This document shows, piece after piece, positions 25,626 through 34,805 of a DNA stretch of 38,185 nucleotides (positions within the stretch are counted from its first letter, which is position 1; the number at the start of each line of letters is the position of its first letter). Position numbers and translations under genes: made by a program. The notes under the pieces are model-generated. The model saw only the letters and a program-made list of their open reading frames with translations, had not been told where the DNA came from and made no database searches. The stretch comes from Parachlamydiaceae bacterium (GTDB lineage: Bacteria > Chlamydiota > Chlamydiia > Chlamydiales > Parachlamydiaceae), in NCBI GenBank assembly GCA_030147755.1, contig JASBUW010000013.1:1-38185 (forward strand), given 5' to 3'.

Positions 25626-26696
25626 ATGACCCCTATCAATCAAGTTGATATTAATGCGTATGTTTTTGCTAGTATAGACATGCCTGATTCAGTTTTTAAA
25701 AAACATTCTAAAGACTTAGAAAAACTGTTTCCAACTAGTCAGTACCAAGGAAGAACAATCAATCTGAAGTGGCATTTTAATACAGAGACAAATAAGAAGC
25801 CAAATAGAAGAGAACCCACTGTTGAGCCAAAACAAAAGTTGAAGGAAGATTTAATCGTTTATATGCCTGATGTTAAAAGAGTAGGCCGAGCAGAGACTGA
25901 TCTTGTAAAAGAGGCTTATATTACCCCTCTTACTCCCGCTTTAAAACCTTCTAGCAAAATTCTTATACAAGTAGGCTATCCGGTTGATCAAGCAGAAGAT
26001 GATGGTGCTGCGGGTGCAGTTATCAAGACTTGGGCTAACAAAAAAATCTGGGAAGTAAAGAGAAGAAAGCAATCTTCTTCTTCTGTAGTTTCTTTTGTTT
26101 ATAGAAGAGACCAGATCGAGAATCCAGACTATAGAAATCATAAATTTTTTCTTAACGAAAAAGATGTTATCCAAGCGATCGAAGAAATCGTTAAAGTTAA
26201 GTTAGATGCTTTAGCTACGCAGCCAGCTAATAAGACTCCGGCCAAATTGACTGCAGCACCTGCTAAATCGGAAACGCCAAAGAAAGATCAGCCAGCTGCC
26301 GCTCAAGCTGTCAATGAACCGGTAAAGTTAGCTAAAGTTGAACCAAAAGCTGCTGCAAAAGAAGAAGAAAAGAAGGTAAATGCTCCTCCGGTTGCTGCTC
26401 CAGTGGTTAATGAGCCAGTGAAGATAGAAGAGAAGGCAGAAGAGGTTAAACAAGAAGCTGTTCAAAAAGAAGAAGGGCCGGCTCCTGTGCAAGACAAGAA
26501 ATCTTTCCGATTTGTCACTTTGATTCTCTCTGCGATTCCAAGCTTAATAGCAGCTGTCACAGCTGTTGCTTCACGCATCTTCTTGCCAAAAATAAAAGAT
26601 GTTGGCGCTGTTGGCTTGGGATTTTTGGCTGGTTGGATTTATACACTGGCATTCGGTTTTTTGATGAAGAAAAAAGGTGAACTTAACGCTGTTTAG
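25626..26696 (+). CDS. Hypothetical protein with Ala/Lys/Pro/Glu linker and C-terminal hydrophobic hairpin
   Basis: The 356-residue protein has three parts. Residues 1-200 form a mixed, charged domain I do not recognise. Residues 205-290 are a low-complexity Ala/Pro/Lys/Glu linker with repeated VNEPVK motifs (AQAVNEPVKLAKVEPKAA, APVVNEPVKIEEKAEE). Residues 295-347 are two hydrophobic helices separated by a short KIKDVG loop (TLILSAIPSLIAAVTAVA and VGLGFLAGWIYTLAFGFL), followed by KKKGELNAV. Such a bilobed hydrophobic hairpin is characteristic of chlamydial inclusion membrane (Inc) proteins, though the usual Inc position is near the N terminus. The AAGGAG ribosome site is strong. The function is unknown. 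Confidence 0.75.
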   Translation: MTPINQVDINAYVFASIDMPDSVFKKHSKDLEKLFPTSQYQGRTINLKWHFNTETNKKPNRREPTVEPKQKLKEDLIVYMPDVKRVGRAETDLVKEAYITPLTPALKPSSKILIQVGYPVDQAEDDGAAGAVIKTWANKKIWEVKRRKQSSSSVVSFVYRRDQIENPDYRNHKFFLNEKDVIQAIEEIVKVKLDALATQPANKTPAKLTAAPAKSETPKKDQPAAAQAVNEPVKLAKVEPKAAAKEEEKKVNAPPVAAPVVNEPVKIEEKAEEVKQEAVQKEEGPAPVQDKKSFRFVTLILSAIPSLIAAVTAVASRIFLPKIKDVGAVGLGFLAGWIYTLAFGFLMKKKGELNAV

Positions 26697-26752
26697 AGTT
26701 GGTTGTATATAATAAAGATAAACGACCTTAACAACACCAACACCCCTAACGC

Positions 26753-27037
26753 ATAGGTTCACTGTGTACATAGAGTGTTTGCCATTTGTGCGGTAGCACT
26801 ATCACTGCATTAGCCCAGACCGAGCGCGTTTAGCGCTCGTTCTGGGATTTAACGCCCAATATATTGCACTGCGGTTAGCAGTGCTACACGGACTCTGAAT
26901 AGTTGCACTGCTAACCGCAGTGCTCATGAAATGGCTCTTTTTTCCCAGAACGAGCGCTAAACGCGCTCGGTCTGGGCTAATGCAGTGATAGTGCTACCGC
27001 ACAAATGGCAAACAGTTTATGTACACAGTGAACCTAT
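26753..27037. repeat. Complete long inverted-repeat element (copy B)
   Basis: Arms 26753-26847 and 26943-27037 (95 bases each) are inverse complements at 93 positions. The core between them has a second inverted pair built from GCACTGCGGTTAGCAGTGC. It has no coding potential and no transposase. Copy A at the left window edge and a single arm at 16178-16240 belong to the same family. Just upstream (26720-26750) is a short remnant of the AACGAC-type repeat. Confidence 0.9.
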
Positions 27038-27040
27038 ACA

Positions 27041-27240
27041 ATCTATCGCTGCTAACCGCAGCTCAATTATTTTTTGCATCGCTAACCCCACGTTCCGCTA
27101 CAGGCCTAACCGGCTTTTCGCTTCACGCGGGGCTACCTACTTTTGATCGCTACCGCGATTAGTAAAATCGTCCGAAGTTTAGTTTCCCCTCTGGGGAAGA
27201 GCTACAACGGCTATCAAGCAAAAGGTGTGTAGTAAAGACA
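27041..27240. other. GC-richer intergenic segment with partial palindromes
   Basis: This stretch between the repeat element and the porin gene is visibly richer in G and C than its surroundings. It contains short inverted motifs (CCCCACG...CGCGGGG, CCCCTCTGGGG, GATCGCTACCGCGATTA). I see no reading frame and no tRNA-like fold. It may be a decayed repeat element. Confidence 0.4.
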
Positions 27241-27266
27241 AGATTTTAGTCTACGCTACCCCTTCA

Positions 27267-28781
27267 TTAGAACGCATAAATGGCTTCGATTTCGAAGTCA
27301 GAATAACGATGCGGTCCTCCAATTCGGCGATCCTCTTCATGCGAAAACTCATAGATAAAATCGATAGAGAGATTATCTGTAATCGCATACAAAAATTCTG
27401 CCCGATATCCCACAAAGTTGGCGTTTCCACGACGAGGAAAATAAGCCACAATGTTAGAAGAAGGAATATAAGGTAAATCAGAATAAAAGGGCGATGAGCT
27501 CGTATAATTATCAAAAGACTCATCAATCATATCGAATAAATTCTCATCCAAAATATTGCCCCGTCCAATACTTCCGACATCCTGATCCGATACGGCTTGT
27601 GCTTGAACCACAATATATTCTAAGTCAACTGACCAATCACCTTTTTTATTCACTTCACCTATATAGACTCCCGCATACCAACCTAAATTTTTCTTTCTAC
27701 CTTTAGTAAAGATTTTTTTCTTAGCTGCATGGTTAACTAAAAAGCCTCCATATAGCTCTACTGGTGTTTCCTTACAGAAAATTGTAGGCTTAAAAGTATA
27801 CGTAATAGTGATTTGAGAGTTTTGAAAATCTGTACCTAATGGATTATCAATGAAGCAGCGGTTTTGACCACGCTTTTTCCAATCAATAAAGGAGTAGCGT
27901 AAATCTAAACCAGTATCATAGATATTGAGTAAACCGACTTCTGCCACCCATCCAAAATGATTCACGTTTTCATCAATAACAAAAGTACCAAAGTCAATGT
28001 ACCAATCTGCTGTCTCTTCAATCGCGCTCGCATATTTTAATAAAACCCCGTCAAAACGACTGGTAAATTGAATTTCTGAATCAAAGACATCGTCTAACTT
28101 ACGTCGACCAACTTCAATATCAAATCGATGCTTGCCATCTGCCCACACGTTATATCCAATGTAGGCTCTTTTAAGAGCAATGAAAGTGGCTAATCCGCTT
28201 CCTTTAATCGCAAAACGTGTGTCACGTGCAATTTTCTCTTCCACGACATTGCCATGTTTATTGAACAGAGGAAATTCTCCAAAACAATCATTGCGTCCTC
28301 TAATCCCTGCAGGATTATCAAATTGCAAATGCGCCATCGCCCATGCGCGTCCAAAGGAATACTTGAATTTCAGGTTGAATTCGACATCAAAGTCATTGAC
28401 TGAAAGAGGCACTCCACGATTATCCACATGGCTGCCACCTCTTAAATTACGATAATCTTCATGAAAGCTAATATCCGCATCATCTCCTACAGGGCTAAAT
28501 AAATAGCTATCTCCATAAGATTCATCCGTATATAGCACAATGCCTTTTTCTTGAATGGTACGCCACTCAAAACGGATATCACCACTAATCTGAAGATTTT
28601 GTGCTTTCTTTTTGACATCAATGTTTTCTTTAGACTCGACAAATTCTCTTAGCGGTTGATCATCTCGTTGTCTAAGTTCGCGATCAAAAGCTGTTTCTTG
28701 CCCAACAACTTGAGCATAAGCACTTGTCGCTATGAATCCTGCTGCCACCAAAAAAGGCATCAGATATTTTACAAGTTTCAT
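27267..28781 (-). CDS. Putative outer-membrane beta-barrel porin
   Basis: The 504-residue protein has a Sec signal peptide (YLMPFLVAAGFIATSAYAQ), then a charged periplasmic segment, then about 430 residues with alternating hydrophobic/polar strands rich in aromatic residues, for example FRVEW-like and YAGVYIGEVN segments. It ends in a strand finishing with Phe (IEAIYAF), the usual BAM recognition end. The layout matches large porins such as the putative-porin and Protochlamydia Pom groups; the specific family is not certain. A GGAG site precedes the ATG. It stands alone; 276 AT-rich bases upstream (28782-29057) hold no recognisable gene. Confidence 0.8.
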   Translation of the reverse strand: MKLVKYLMPFLVAAGFIATSAYAQVVGQETAFDRELRQRDDQPLREFVESKENIDVKKKAQNLQISGDIRFEWRTIQEKGIVLYTDESYGDSYLFSPVGDDADISFHEDYRNLRGGSHVDNRGVPLSVNDFDVEFNLKFKYSFGRAWAMAHLQFDNPAGIRGRNDCFGEFPLFNKHGNVVEEKIARDTRFAIKGSGLATFIALKRAYIGYNVWADGKHRFDIEVGRRKLDDVFDSEIQFTSRFDGVLLKYASAIEETADWYIDFGTFVIDENVNHFGWVAEVGLLNIYDTGLDLRYSFIDWKKRGQNRCFIDNPLGTDFQNSQITITYTFKPTIFCKETPVELYGGFLVNHAAKKKIFTKGRKKNLGWYAGVYIGEVNKKGDWSVDLEYIVVQAQAVSDQDVGSIGRGNILDENLFDMIDESFDNYTSSSPFYSDLPYIPSSNIVAYFPRRGNANFVGYRAEFLYAITDNLSIDFIYEFSHEEDRRIGGPHRYSDFEIEAIYAF

Positions 28782-29057
28782 GGTGACTCCATTTTATGTT
28801 TTGCAAATGAGAGAGTTAAAAATGCAATGTGATCTTCTATTAATGAAAAACGAGCGATAAAATTCAGATATTACAAATGGAAATTCGTCTTTTTTTGGAA
28901 TTAATTCACAAAGTCGCTAATGTTTTTAATCTCTTTAAGACTTAAAGTCAAGAGACAGTTCATGTTAAAAGATAGGTTGTCACATAGGTGAGAAAAGTAA
29001 CTGATTTGATATGAAGCATTTAAAATTAAGCATAAATAAATTCAAAAATTTTATTTA

Positions 29058-32024
29058 TCAATTTTGGCCATATTCAAAAGGTTTTACATAAACTCCCCAT
29101 TTTAAATCGGGCCGCGAGCCATCCATCCATTGTTTCCAACTAGACATGGGATAGCCTTGAGAACCTGTATAATCTACACGCCACAATTCTAATTTGCCTG
29201 TCCCAGGGTTCACCACAAAACCAAATTCATCTTTCACCCAATTTGTATCGGCAAAAATAAGGGGAGTAGGCATAGCAAATTCTAGTTTTTGCGCAGCTAA
29301 GCTTACCTGCAAATGATAATCATAAGCACCAGTCGTTTGAATTTGGCTCAAACACAGCAAAGCTTTGCAAATGTCTTGTAACTGTTGCGCTCCTATATAC
29401 ATGGCTCTTCCTTTAGAAAGAGGAATTTGCTCAAATAGCTGCAACAAATGCTCGATTTTTTGTGCATTTAAACCGGGTAAGAGCTGAAAAATTTTATGCA
29501 GTCTCTCTTTTAATTCATAAAGCGGAGAAAGAGGTAAGGAGGCATAAAGAAAGCTATCTAGCTCATCAAGCGAAAGCACTGCACGTGATCCATAGCGTAA
29601 TCCACGGTCTTGTCCTAAAGCTTCAGCTAAATGCTCACGAAAAAAAAGTGGACTTAAGGGACCCCTAATTTGATTAGCAATCGCTTTAAATCTAGGTTGA
29701 AAATTCTCAGGAATTTTTTCTGTTAACTGCTGGACTAGCAAGCTGATCATCTCATCATTTAAGAGCATGCGTTCCACAAACATTTCAGCAGGACGTACAA
29801 AGCGATCCCGCACAAAAGTGTAGGTAAATTCATCATTTAACCACGTTTCTCTAAAAGGAAAGAGCATGGGTTTCAATAGAAAAGCGTGTGTAGGCGACTG
29901 CATGAGCATAGCCTGTCGCCTGCCTTTTACATAAGCATCTAAAAAACGAGGAGCAGTTTGTTTAAGAGCATCTGTGATATGTACTAATAGTTCCATCTCA
30001 CTTTCTACCCATTTCTCGATCTCTTTGGGTTTATCTTCAATGCGATAATAGCAACTGACCAATGTATTCATTGTCCCCCCTGAAGTATAAGCCCAGGGTT
30101 TTTTTTCTATTTGATCTAAATGTTCAAGCGGATTTTGAACAAGCGGTGTTTTATGTGCCATCGCCATGCGATGAAAAGCGCTTTCTAAAAACTCTTTGGT
30201 TTTAATATGATTCACAATGGCTGTGACAACCTCTGCAAGATCTTTCTCTACTTTTTTCTCTTCAAGAACATGCGCAATTTGCGGCTCTGTCGCCACAAAG
30301 AAAGAGGTTAAAGCTTCAATAAAATCGTATTGATTTTGAATACGCGTCCATTGCGATGTATTGCTTCTTCCATGCTTATAAAGCAAACGAAAACCGGCTG
30401 GGCTATCATCAAAAGGGCCGGTTGTCACCTGTTGCATATCGGCATCATACACTTCTTGAAAGAAGTCTTTAAATAACTCCACATACAATTTATAAAGGGT
30501 ATCATACAAATTAACTAAAGCTTGTGCATGAGCTTGAGCCGCATTGCGTTGCTCTTCTAAAAAATAAAATTCATTCGAACGGCTTTGATACTCTATTTTG
30601 AGCCATTGAACTTCTTTTTCAGTAGAAGCGTGACGCATACGCGATTCTAATGTTTTCACCTGCGTGTAAACCATTTCATATTCAGCCTGAATGTCTTCCG
30701 TTTGACGATTGGATTGCTCCACCTTATGCTGAATGGTTTGATAAATGCATTGGCCAATTCCACCGGGCTCGTCTGTTTTCAATCCCAAACTTGAATATAA
30801 ATTCCAACGTGTAAACTCATATTTGGTTTCAGCAAAAGAAGCTAAAGTAAATTCCCATGTTTTTAACAAAGCGTTATCAGCTAAAGCTTTAAAGGCTAAT
30901 TTAGCCGTATCAAAGAGAGTGAAAAAATGCGCACAACGCTCACCTATTCCTCCTGCACTTTTGGTCATTTGCGGCGTGTATCTCACTAACTCGGTTTGCA
31001 TCATGGCGCGCGGCCGATTTTCATATTCTTTCAGCTGCTGTTCTGTCATGCCTAAACTCTGCAGCAGAACTTGACGTAAGATATCTTCCGCCGTTAAAAC
31101 ACAAAAAGCATAGGGATAGCTTTGTTGTTGGATCAAAGGCTTGATCCACCCTTCCATTAGCTCCATTTTTTGTTTAAGAGGATCTTGAGCATTTAAAAAA
31201 CCAATTGCTTCAAACGCCATCAATAAACCAGGAGCATACCACACTTCCGGCTTGATTTCTTGTTGCGAAATCTTAATCAGCAAGGGTTTTTTGAGATCCC
31301 CACTTCCCCAACTCGTACTTAAAGGCACAGAATATTCAACTCCGCCAAAAGTACGTTTTAAACGACCTGTCGACAGCAAATCTAATAAATCCTGCAAAAA
31401 AAGTTCCGGTTGTTCATCGTGGACGATTTCAGCCGGAGCTGTCGCAAAACAAGATCCCACATTTTGCCTGAGATAGCATAACCAAGCAGACAAAACAGCT
31501 TGCTTAGTGTGTTGATCGGTAATTGCTACATGAGGAGGCAATTGTAAAGTATGGCGAATGACATCTTCTGCTCCCTTATTTGAAAGAGGGCGTGAAAACT
31601 TTTTCAGTAAGAGCCTTAAGTCTTTATTCGCATGGATCAACTGTAAAACTTTTAAAATATGCTCTTGACGTTTAGCATCATATTGACGAAAAGGGCCTAA
31701 AGAGTATAAATTATTTTTTAGATAAGAAATGATTTTGGGCAATAGATCAAGTTTAATTTCTCCCTTTTCATCTATAAGTTGTTGTGCTAATTGACGTGTA
31801 CGCAAGACGTTACGTACCGCACAACTTTCTTGAATTTGCGAACGGTCTAAGCGTCGAGATAACTCCTCGTACTCTTCTGTGATAGAACGCAAAGTGTCTT
31901 CTTCTGTCGAATGCTCTTTTCGTTTAATTTTAACTGTAAGAGCAAAAACACGAGGATAAAAAAGAGGATGATCTAAAGGAGCTTTGACAGCTGCTAAAAT
32001 GTGTTCGATATCTATCTGACGCAC
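29058..32024 (-). CDS. Large conserved-looking hypothetical protein with papain-like QNVGSC motif
   Basis: The 988-residue, apparently cytoplasmic protein is not assigned by me to a named family. A motif LRQNVGSCFATAPA surrounds Cys193, resembling the Gln-x-x-(C)-G-S-C-W/F-A active-site strand of papain-like cysteine proteases, but one residue shorter. A segment near the C terminus, PLIFADTNWVKDEFGF, could supply the Asn/Asp-Trp element, with a His about 24 residues before. A coiled-coil region lies at about 430-505. No ATG starts the frame; the candidates are TTG at 32027 and GTG at 32024, with GAG at 7 bases before GTG, which I prefer. A conserved-looking hairpin lies 70 bases upstream. Confidence 0.75.
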   Translation of the reverse strand: MRQIDIEHILAAVKAPLDHPLFYPRVFALTVKIKRKEHSTEEDTLRSITEEYEELSRRLDRSQIQESCAVRNVLRTRQLAQQLIDEKGEIKLDLLPKIISYLKNNLYSLGPFRQYDAKRQEHILKVLQLIHANKDLRLLLKKFSRPLSNKGAEDVIRHTLQLPPHVAITDQHTKQAVLSAWLCYLRQNVGSCFATAPAEIVHDEQPELFLQDLLDLLSTGRLKRTFGGVEYSVPLSTSWGSGDLKKPLLIKISQQEIKPEVWYAPGLLMAFEAIGFLNAQDPLKQKMELMEGWIKPLIQQQSYPYAFCVLTAEDILRQVLLQSLGMTEQQLKEYENRPRAMMQTELVRYTPQMTKSAGGIGERCAHFFTLFDTAKLAFKALADNALLKTWEFTLASFAETKYEFTRWNLYSSLGLKTDEPGGIGQCIYQTIQHKVEQSNRQTEDIQAEYEMVYTQVKTLESRMRHASTEKEVQWLKIEYQSRSNEFYFLEEQRNAAQAHAQALVNLYDTLYKLYVELFKDFFQEVYDADMQQVTTGPFDDSPAGFRLLYKHGRSNTSQWTRIQNQYDFIEALTSFFVATEPQIAHVLEEKKVEKDLAEVVTAIVNHIKTKEFLESAFHRMAMAHKTPLVQNPLEHLDQIEKKPWAYTSGGTMNTLVSCYYRIEDKPKEIEKWVESEMELLVHITDALKQTAPRFLDAYVKGRRQAMLMQSPTHAFLLKPMLFPFRETWLNDEFTYTFVRDRFVRPAEMFVERMLLNDEMISLLVQQLTEKIPENFQPRFKAIANQIRGPLSPLFFREHLAEALGQDRGLRYGSRAVLSLDELDSFLYASLPLSPLYELKERLHKIFQLLPGLNAQKIEHLLQLFEQIPLSKGRAMYIGAQQLQDICKALLCLSQIQTTGAYDYHLQVSLAAQKLEFAMPTPLIFADTNWVKDEFGFVVNPGTGKLELWRVDYTGSQGYPMSSWKQWMDGSRPDLKWGVYVKPFEYGQN

Positions 32025-32093
32025 CAATAAACTCGTGTAACAAATGAAAATTAGAATTTAAGAGAGTGTTGATTTAATCCCTTTCTTCAACCG

Positions 32094-32144
32094 TTTAGAG
32101 CGTGTCCGAAAATCCATAATGGCTTAAATCGAACACACCCTAAA
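32094..32144 (-). promoter_or_regulatory. Hairpin upstream of the 988-residue gene
   Basis: The 16-base arms (TTTAGAGCGTGTCCGA and TCGAACACACCCTAAA on the plus strand) pair completely only in the minus-strand RNA, where the three non-Watson-Crick positions become G-U pairs. The loop is 19 bases. It would be in the 5' leader of the 988-residue gene. It may be a regulatory RNA structure, a terminator without a strong T-run, or a MITE end. The remaining gap (32145-32360) holds nothing I recognise. Confidence 0.5.
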
Positions 32145-32360
32145 GCAGGATATAATTTTCGCTTTCTTTTATAAAGCTGAAAATTTACCTGTTTCTTCTG
32201 TTTATTATAGAAGTTTAAGGAAGATTCTATCTCATTCAAGGTGAATCTCTTTTCTTCATGAGATATTTTGATATTTATATACAAGCACTTACGTATAATT
32301 TCAGTTTGTATATAAATATTTAACTAGCTACAATCAGCTTGCGAAACCGCAGAGGAGATT

Positions 32361-32621
32361 ATGAAAGATACAGTTCGATTAAGTTTTAACGTACCGGTAC
32401 AGGAACATATTGTCATCAAAACTGAATGTGTGACAGCTAGAATTCCTATGAAAGATTTCCTGCACGAATTAGTTTTGTTAGGACTAAAAGAGTACCAAAA
32501 AAAGAAACACCAGGAAAAATTAAAAGAATCGGTTCAACGCGCTCAAGAAGAAAAAGAAGGCGAACAGCAGAGTAAAAGTAAGGACGAAGAATTAGAAAAT
32601 TTGCTAGAAGGTCGCGAATAA
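32361..32621 (+). CDS. Small ribbon-helix-helix-like protein
   Basis: The 86-residue protein starts with VRLSFNVPVQEHIVIKTE, resembling the beta strand of ribbon-helix-helix (CopG/Arc) DNA-binding proteins, followed by two helices (IPMKDFLHELVLLGLKEYQ). The last 40 residues are very charged (Lys/Glu/Gln), likely a flexible or coiled-coil tail. A GAGGAG site precedes the ATG. It lies just upstream of thrS and the ParA/pGP6-D-like pair, so a DNA-binding or partition-related role is possible. Family assignment is by eye. Confidence 0.7.
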   Translation: MKDTVRLSFNVPVQEHIVIKTECVTARIPMKDFLHELVLLGLKEYQKKKHQEKLKESVQRAQEEKEGEQQSKSKDEELENLLEGRE

Positions 32622-32850
32622 TCGCTTTTAAAATCTAAGAAAGCAGCAGTTTTCAAAGCCCACCTCAAACGATTGATCAAAATAAATGATACATTTTGTT
32701 TAAAGGGTAAAAATAATTTGATCTTTCTTGTTATTTGCTTCCCCACTCTAACAAATCCACACGAGAATTTTCAATTCATCACCTTCCACCCTTCATTTTT
32801 TTTTCGTTCTCAGGTAGACTGATTGTTCTTTAGGCAATTAGAAAAGGAAC

Positions 32851-34794
32851 ATGTCCATGCGTATTTATTTGAAAGATCAATCATCTGTCGAACTTCCAGA
32901 GGGAAGTACTGCTAAAGATTTAGCAGATCATTTAAATTTAAAAGGACCTCATGAAGCATTAGGCGCTTCCATTAACGGGAAAACGGTTGACCTTTCTCAT
33001 CCTTTAACGTCCGAAGATCGCGTTATTCTCTGGAATTTTAATGATCCGGAAGGAAAAGAAGTCTTTTGGCATACGTCTGCGCACGTTTTAGCACAAGCTA
33101 TTTTACGCATTTGGCCTGATGCACAGCCTACGATTGGCCCTCCCATTGAAAATGGATTTTATTACGATTTTGCCAATTTGCATATTTCCGATGCGGACTT
33201 TGAACGCATTGAAAAAGAAGTGCAAAGTATTTTAGCTTCTAACTTCGTGTCCCAAAGAGAGTTGATTGCTTCCAAAGCAGAAGCGCTGCGTTTATTTGCG
33301 CACAATCCTTATAAATGCGAACTTATTCATAGCTTTGAAGAGGGAAGCCCTTTGACAGCTTATCGTCAAGGCGAATTTTTTGATTTATGCCGAGGACCTC
33401 ATCTATTCAATTTAGGCAAAATTAAAGCCTTTAAAGTCATGAAAACAGCCGGTGCTTATTGGCGTGGAGATGCAAAAAATGAGATGCTGACACGCATTTA
33501 TGCGGTGTCTTTTCCTGATCGCAAACAATTAAAAGAATATTTGCACCAATTAGAAGAAGCCAAGAAACGGGATCACAAAATTTTGGGTCCTAAGTTAGAT
33601 CTTTTTTCGCTGAAAGAAGAAGCTCCCGGTATGCCTTTTATTCATCCAAAAGGTCTCATCATTTGGAATCAACTCGTGGCCTATATTCGCGAATGCCTCA
33701 ATCGCAATGACTATATTGAAATCAAAACACCCACCATGATGACCCGTGAGTTATGGGAAACATCCGGGCATTGGCATAATTACCGTCAAAATATGTTCAC
33801 TTCACAAGTGGAAGAGCGCGATTTTGCCATTAAGCCGATGAATTGTCCCGGTTGTATGCTGTTTTATAAAGGACATACCCATAGCTATCGTGAACTACCT
33901 TTACGTGTTGCTGAAATTGGTAATGTGCATCGTTATGAGCCTTCTGGATCACTTTCAGGACTGTTTCGTGTACGCAGCTTCCATCAAGATGATGCGCATA
34001 TCTTTATGAAGCCTAGCGATATTCAAAACGAAATTAAAGCCGTTTTAGCTCTAGCAGATGAAATTTACTCGACTTTTGGACTCACTTATCGCCTCGAACT
34101 ATCGACTAAACCGGAAGCAAATACCATTGGAACAGATGAAGAGTGGGAAATTGCGACAGCCGGTTTGAAAGGCGCATTGGATGAAATGGGACGCGAATAT
34201 CGCATCAATGAAGGAGATGGCGCCTTCTACGGTCCTAAGATCGATTTTCATATTCACGATGCGATTCATCGCAGTTGGCAATGCGGAACCATTCAATTGG
34301 ATATGGCGCTCCCCGAAAAATTTGATTTGGAATACACCGACCACGATGGCACACGCAAACGCCCTGTCATGATTCACCGCGCGTTATTTGGATCCATTGA
34401 ACGCTTTATGGGGATCCTCATTGAACACTATATGGGCAAATTTCCGCTGTGGTTGAGTCCTTTACAAGTACGCATTCTCAATGTGGCCGATCGCCATGAA
34501 CCTTACGCACGCCAATTGGCTCAGCGCTTCTTCAATGCCGGTTTTCATGTGGAAGTGGATAGCTCTAATGAATCTGTCAGCAAAAAAGTGCGCAACGCAC
34601 AACTTGCACAAGCTAATTACATCTTAACAATTGGCGATCAAGAAGTAGAACATCAAACGGCTAATCTGCGTACACGCGATAACGTGGTGCATGGCGAAGT
34701 GCAAATCGATGAATTTTTGCGTAACATCGAAAAAGAACGCAAAGAACGTGCCTTAACTTCACCCTATGTATCTCAGACAACAGCTTCAACCTAA
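32851..34794 (+). CDS. thrS: Threonyl-tRNA synthetase
   Basis: The 647-residue protein is full length. The N-terminal TGS domain (residues 1-62, VELPEGSTAKDLADHL) is followed by the editing domain (HTSAHVLAQAI, the HxxxH zinc-like motif, and CRGPHL) and the class II catalytic core: motif 2 RVAEIGNVHRYEPSG...FRVRSFHQDDAHIF with zinc ligands in MNCPGCM, HQDDAH and the HRA of motif 3 (VMIHRALFGSIERF). The C-terminal anticodon domain closes the chain. It charges tRNA-Thr. An AAAAGGAA site precedes the ATG. No T-box-like leader was seen in the 229 bases upstream (32622-32850). The ParA gene follows 11 bases later. Confidence 0.98.
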   Translation: MSMRIYLKDQSSVELPEGSTAKDLADHLNLKGPHEALGASINGKTVDLSHPLTSEDRVILWNFNDPEGKEVFWHTSAHVLAQAILRIWPDAQPTIGPPIENGFYYDFANLHISDADFERIEKEVQSILASNFVSQRELIASKAEALRLFAHNPYKCELIHSFEEGSPLTAYRQGEFFDLCRGPHLFNLGKIKAFKVMKTAGAYWRGDAKNEMLTRIYAVSFPDRKQLKEYLHQLEEAKKRDHKILGPKLDLFSLKEEAPGMPFIHPKGLIIWNQLVAYIRECLNRNDYIEIKTPTMMTRELWETSGHWHNYRQNMFTSQVEERDFAIKPMNCPGCMLFYKGHTHSYRELPLRVAEIGNVHRYEPSGSLSGLFRVRSFHQDDAHIFMKPSDIQNEIKAVLALADEIYSTFGLTYRLELSTKPEANTIGTDEEWEIATAGLKGALDEMGREYRINEGDGAFYGPKIDFHIHDAIHRSWQCGTIQLDMALPEKFDLEYTDHDGTRKRPVMIHRALFGSIERFMGILIEHYMGKFPLWLSPLQVRILNVADRHEPYARQLAQRFFNAGFHVEVDSSNESVSKKVRNAQLAQANYILTIGDQEVEHQTANLRTRDNVVHGEVQIDEFLRNIEKERKERALTSPYVSQTTAST

Positions 34795-34805
34795 AAGGAT
34801 ATGAA

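Noticed and set aside
27041-27240. tRNA gene in the GC-richer gap
   Set aside because: No T-loop (GTTCGA-type) or acceptor stem could be matched; only short palindromes are present.
32087-32284. Small gene or tRNA-like structure upstream of the 988-residue gene
   Set aside because: The 65-residue frame has no ribosome site and no domain, and the hairpin does not continue into a cloverleaf.
32622-32850. T-box or other leader riboswitch before thrS
   Set aside because: No T-box sequence or terminator/antiterminator pair could be seen; such leaders are not expected in chlamydiae.
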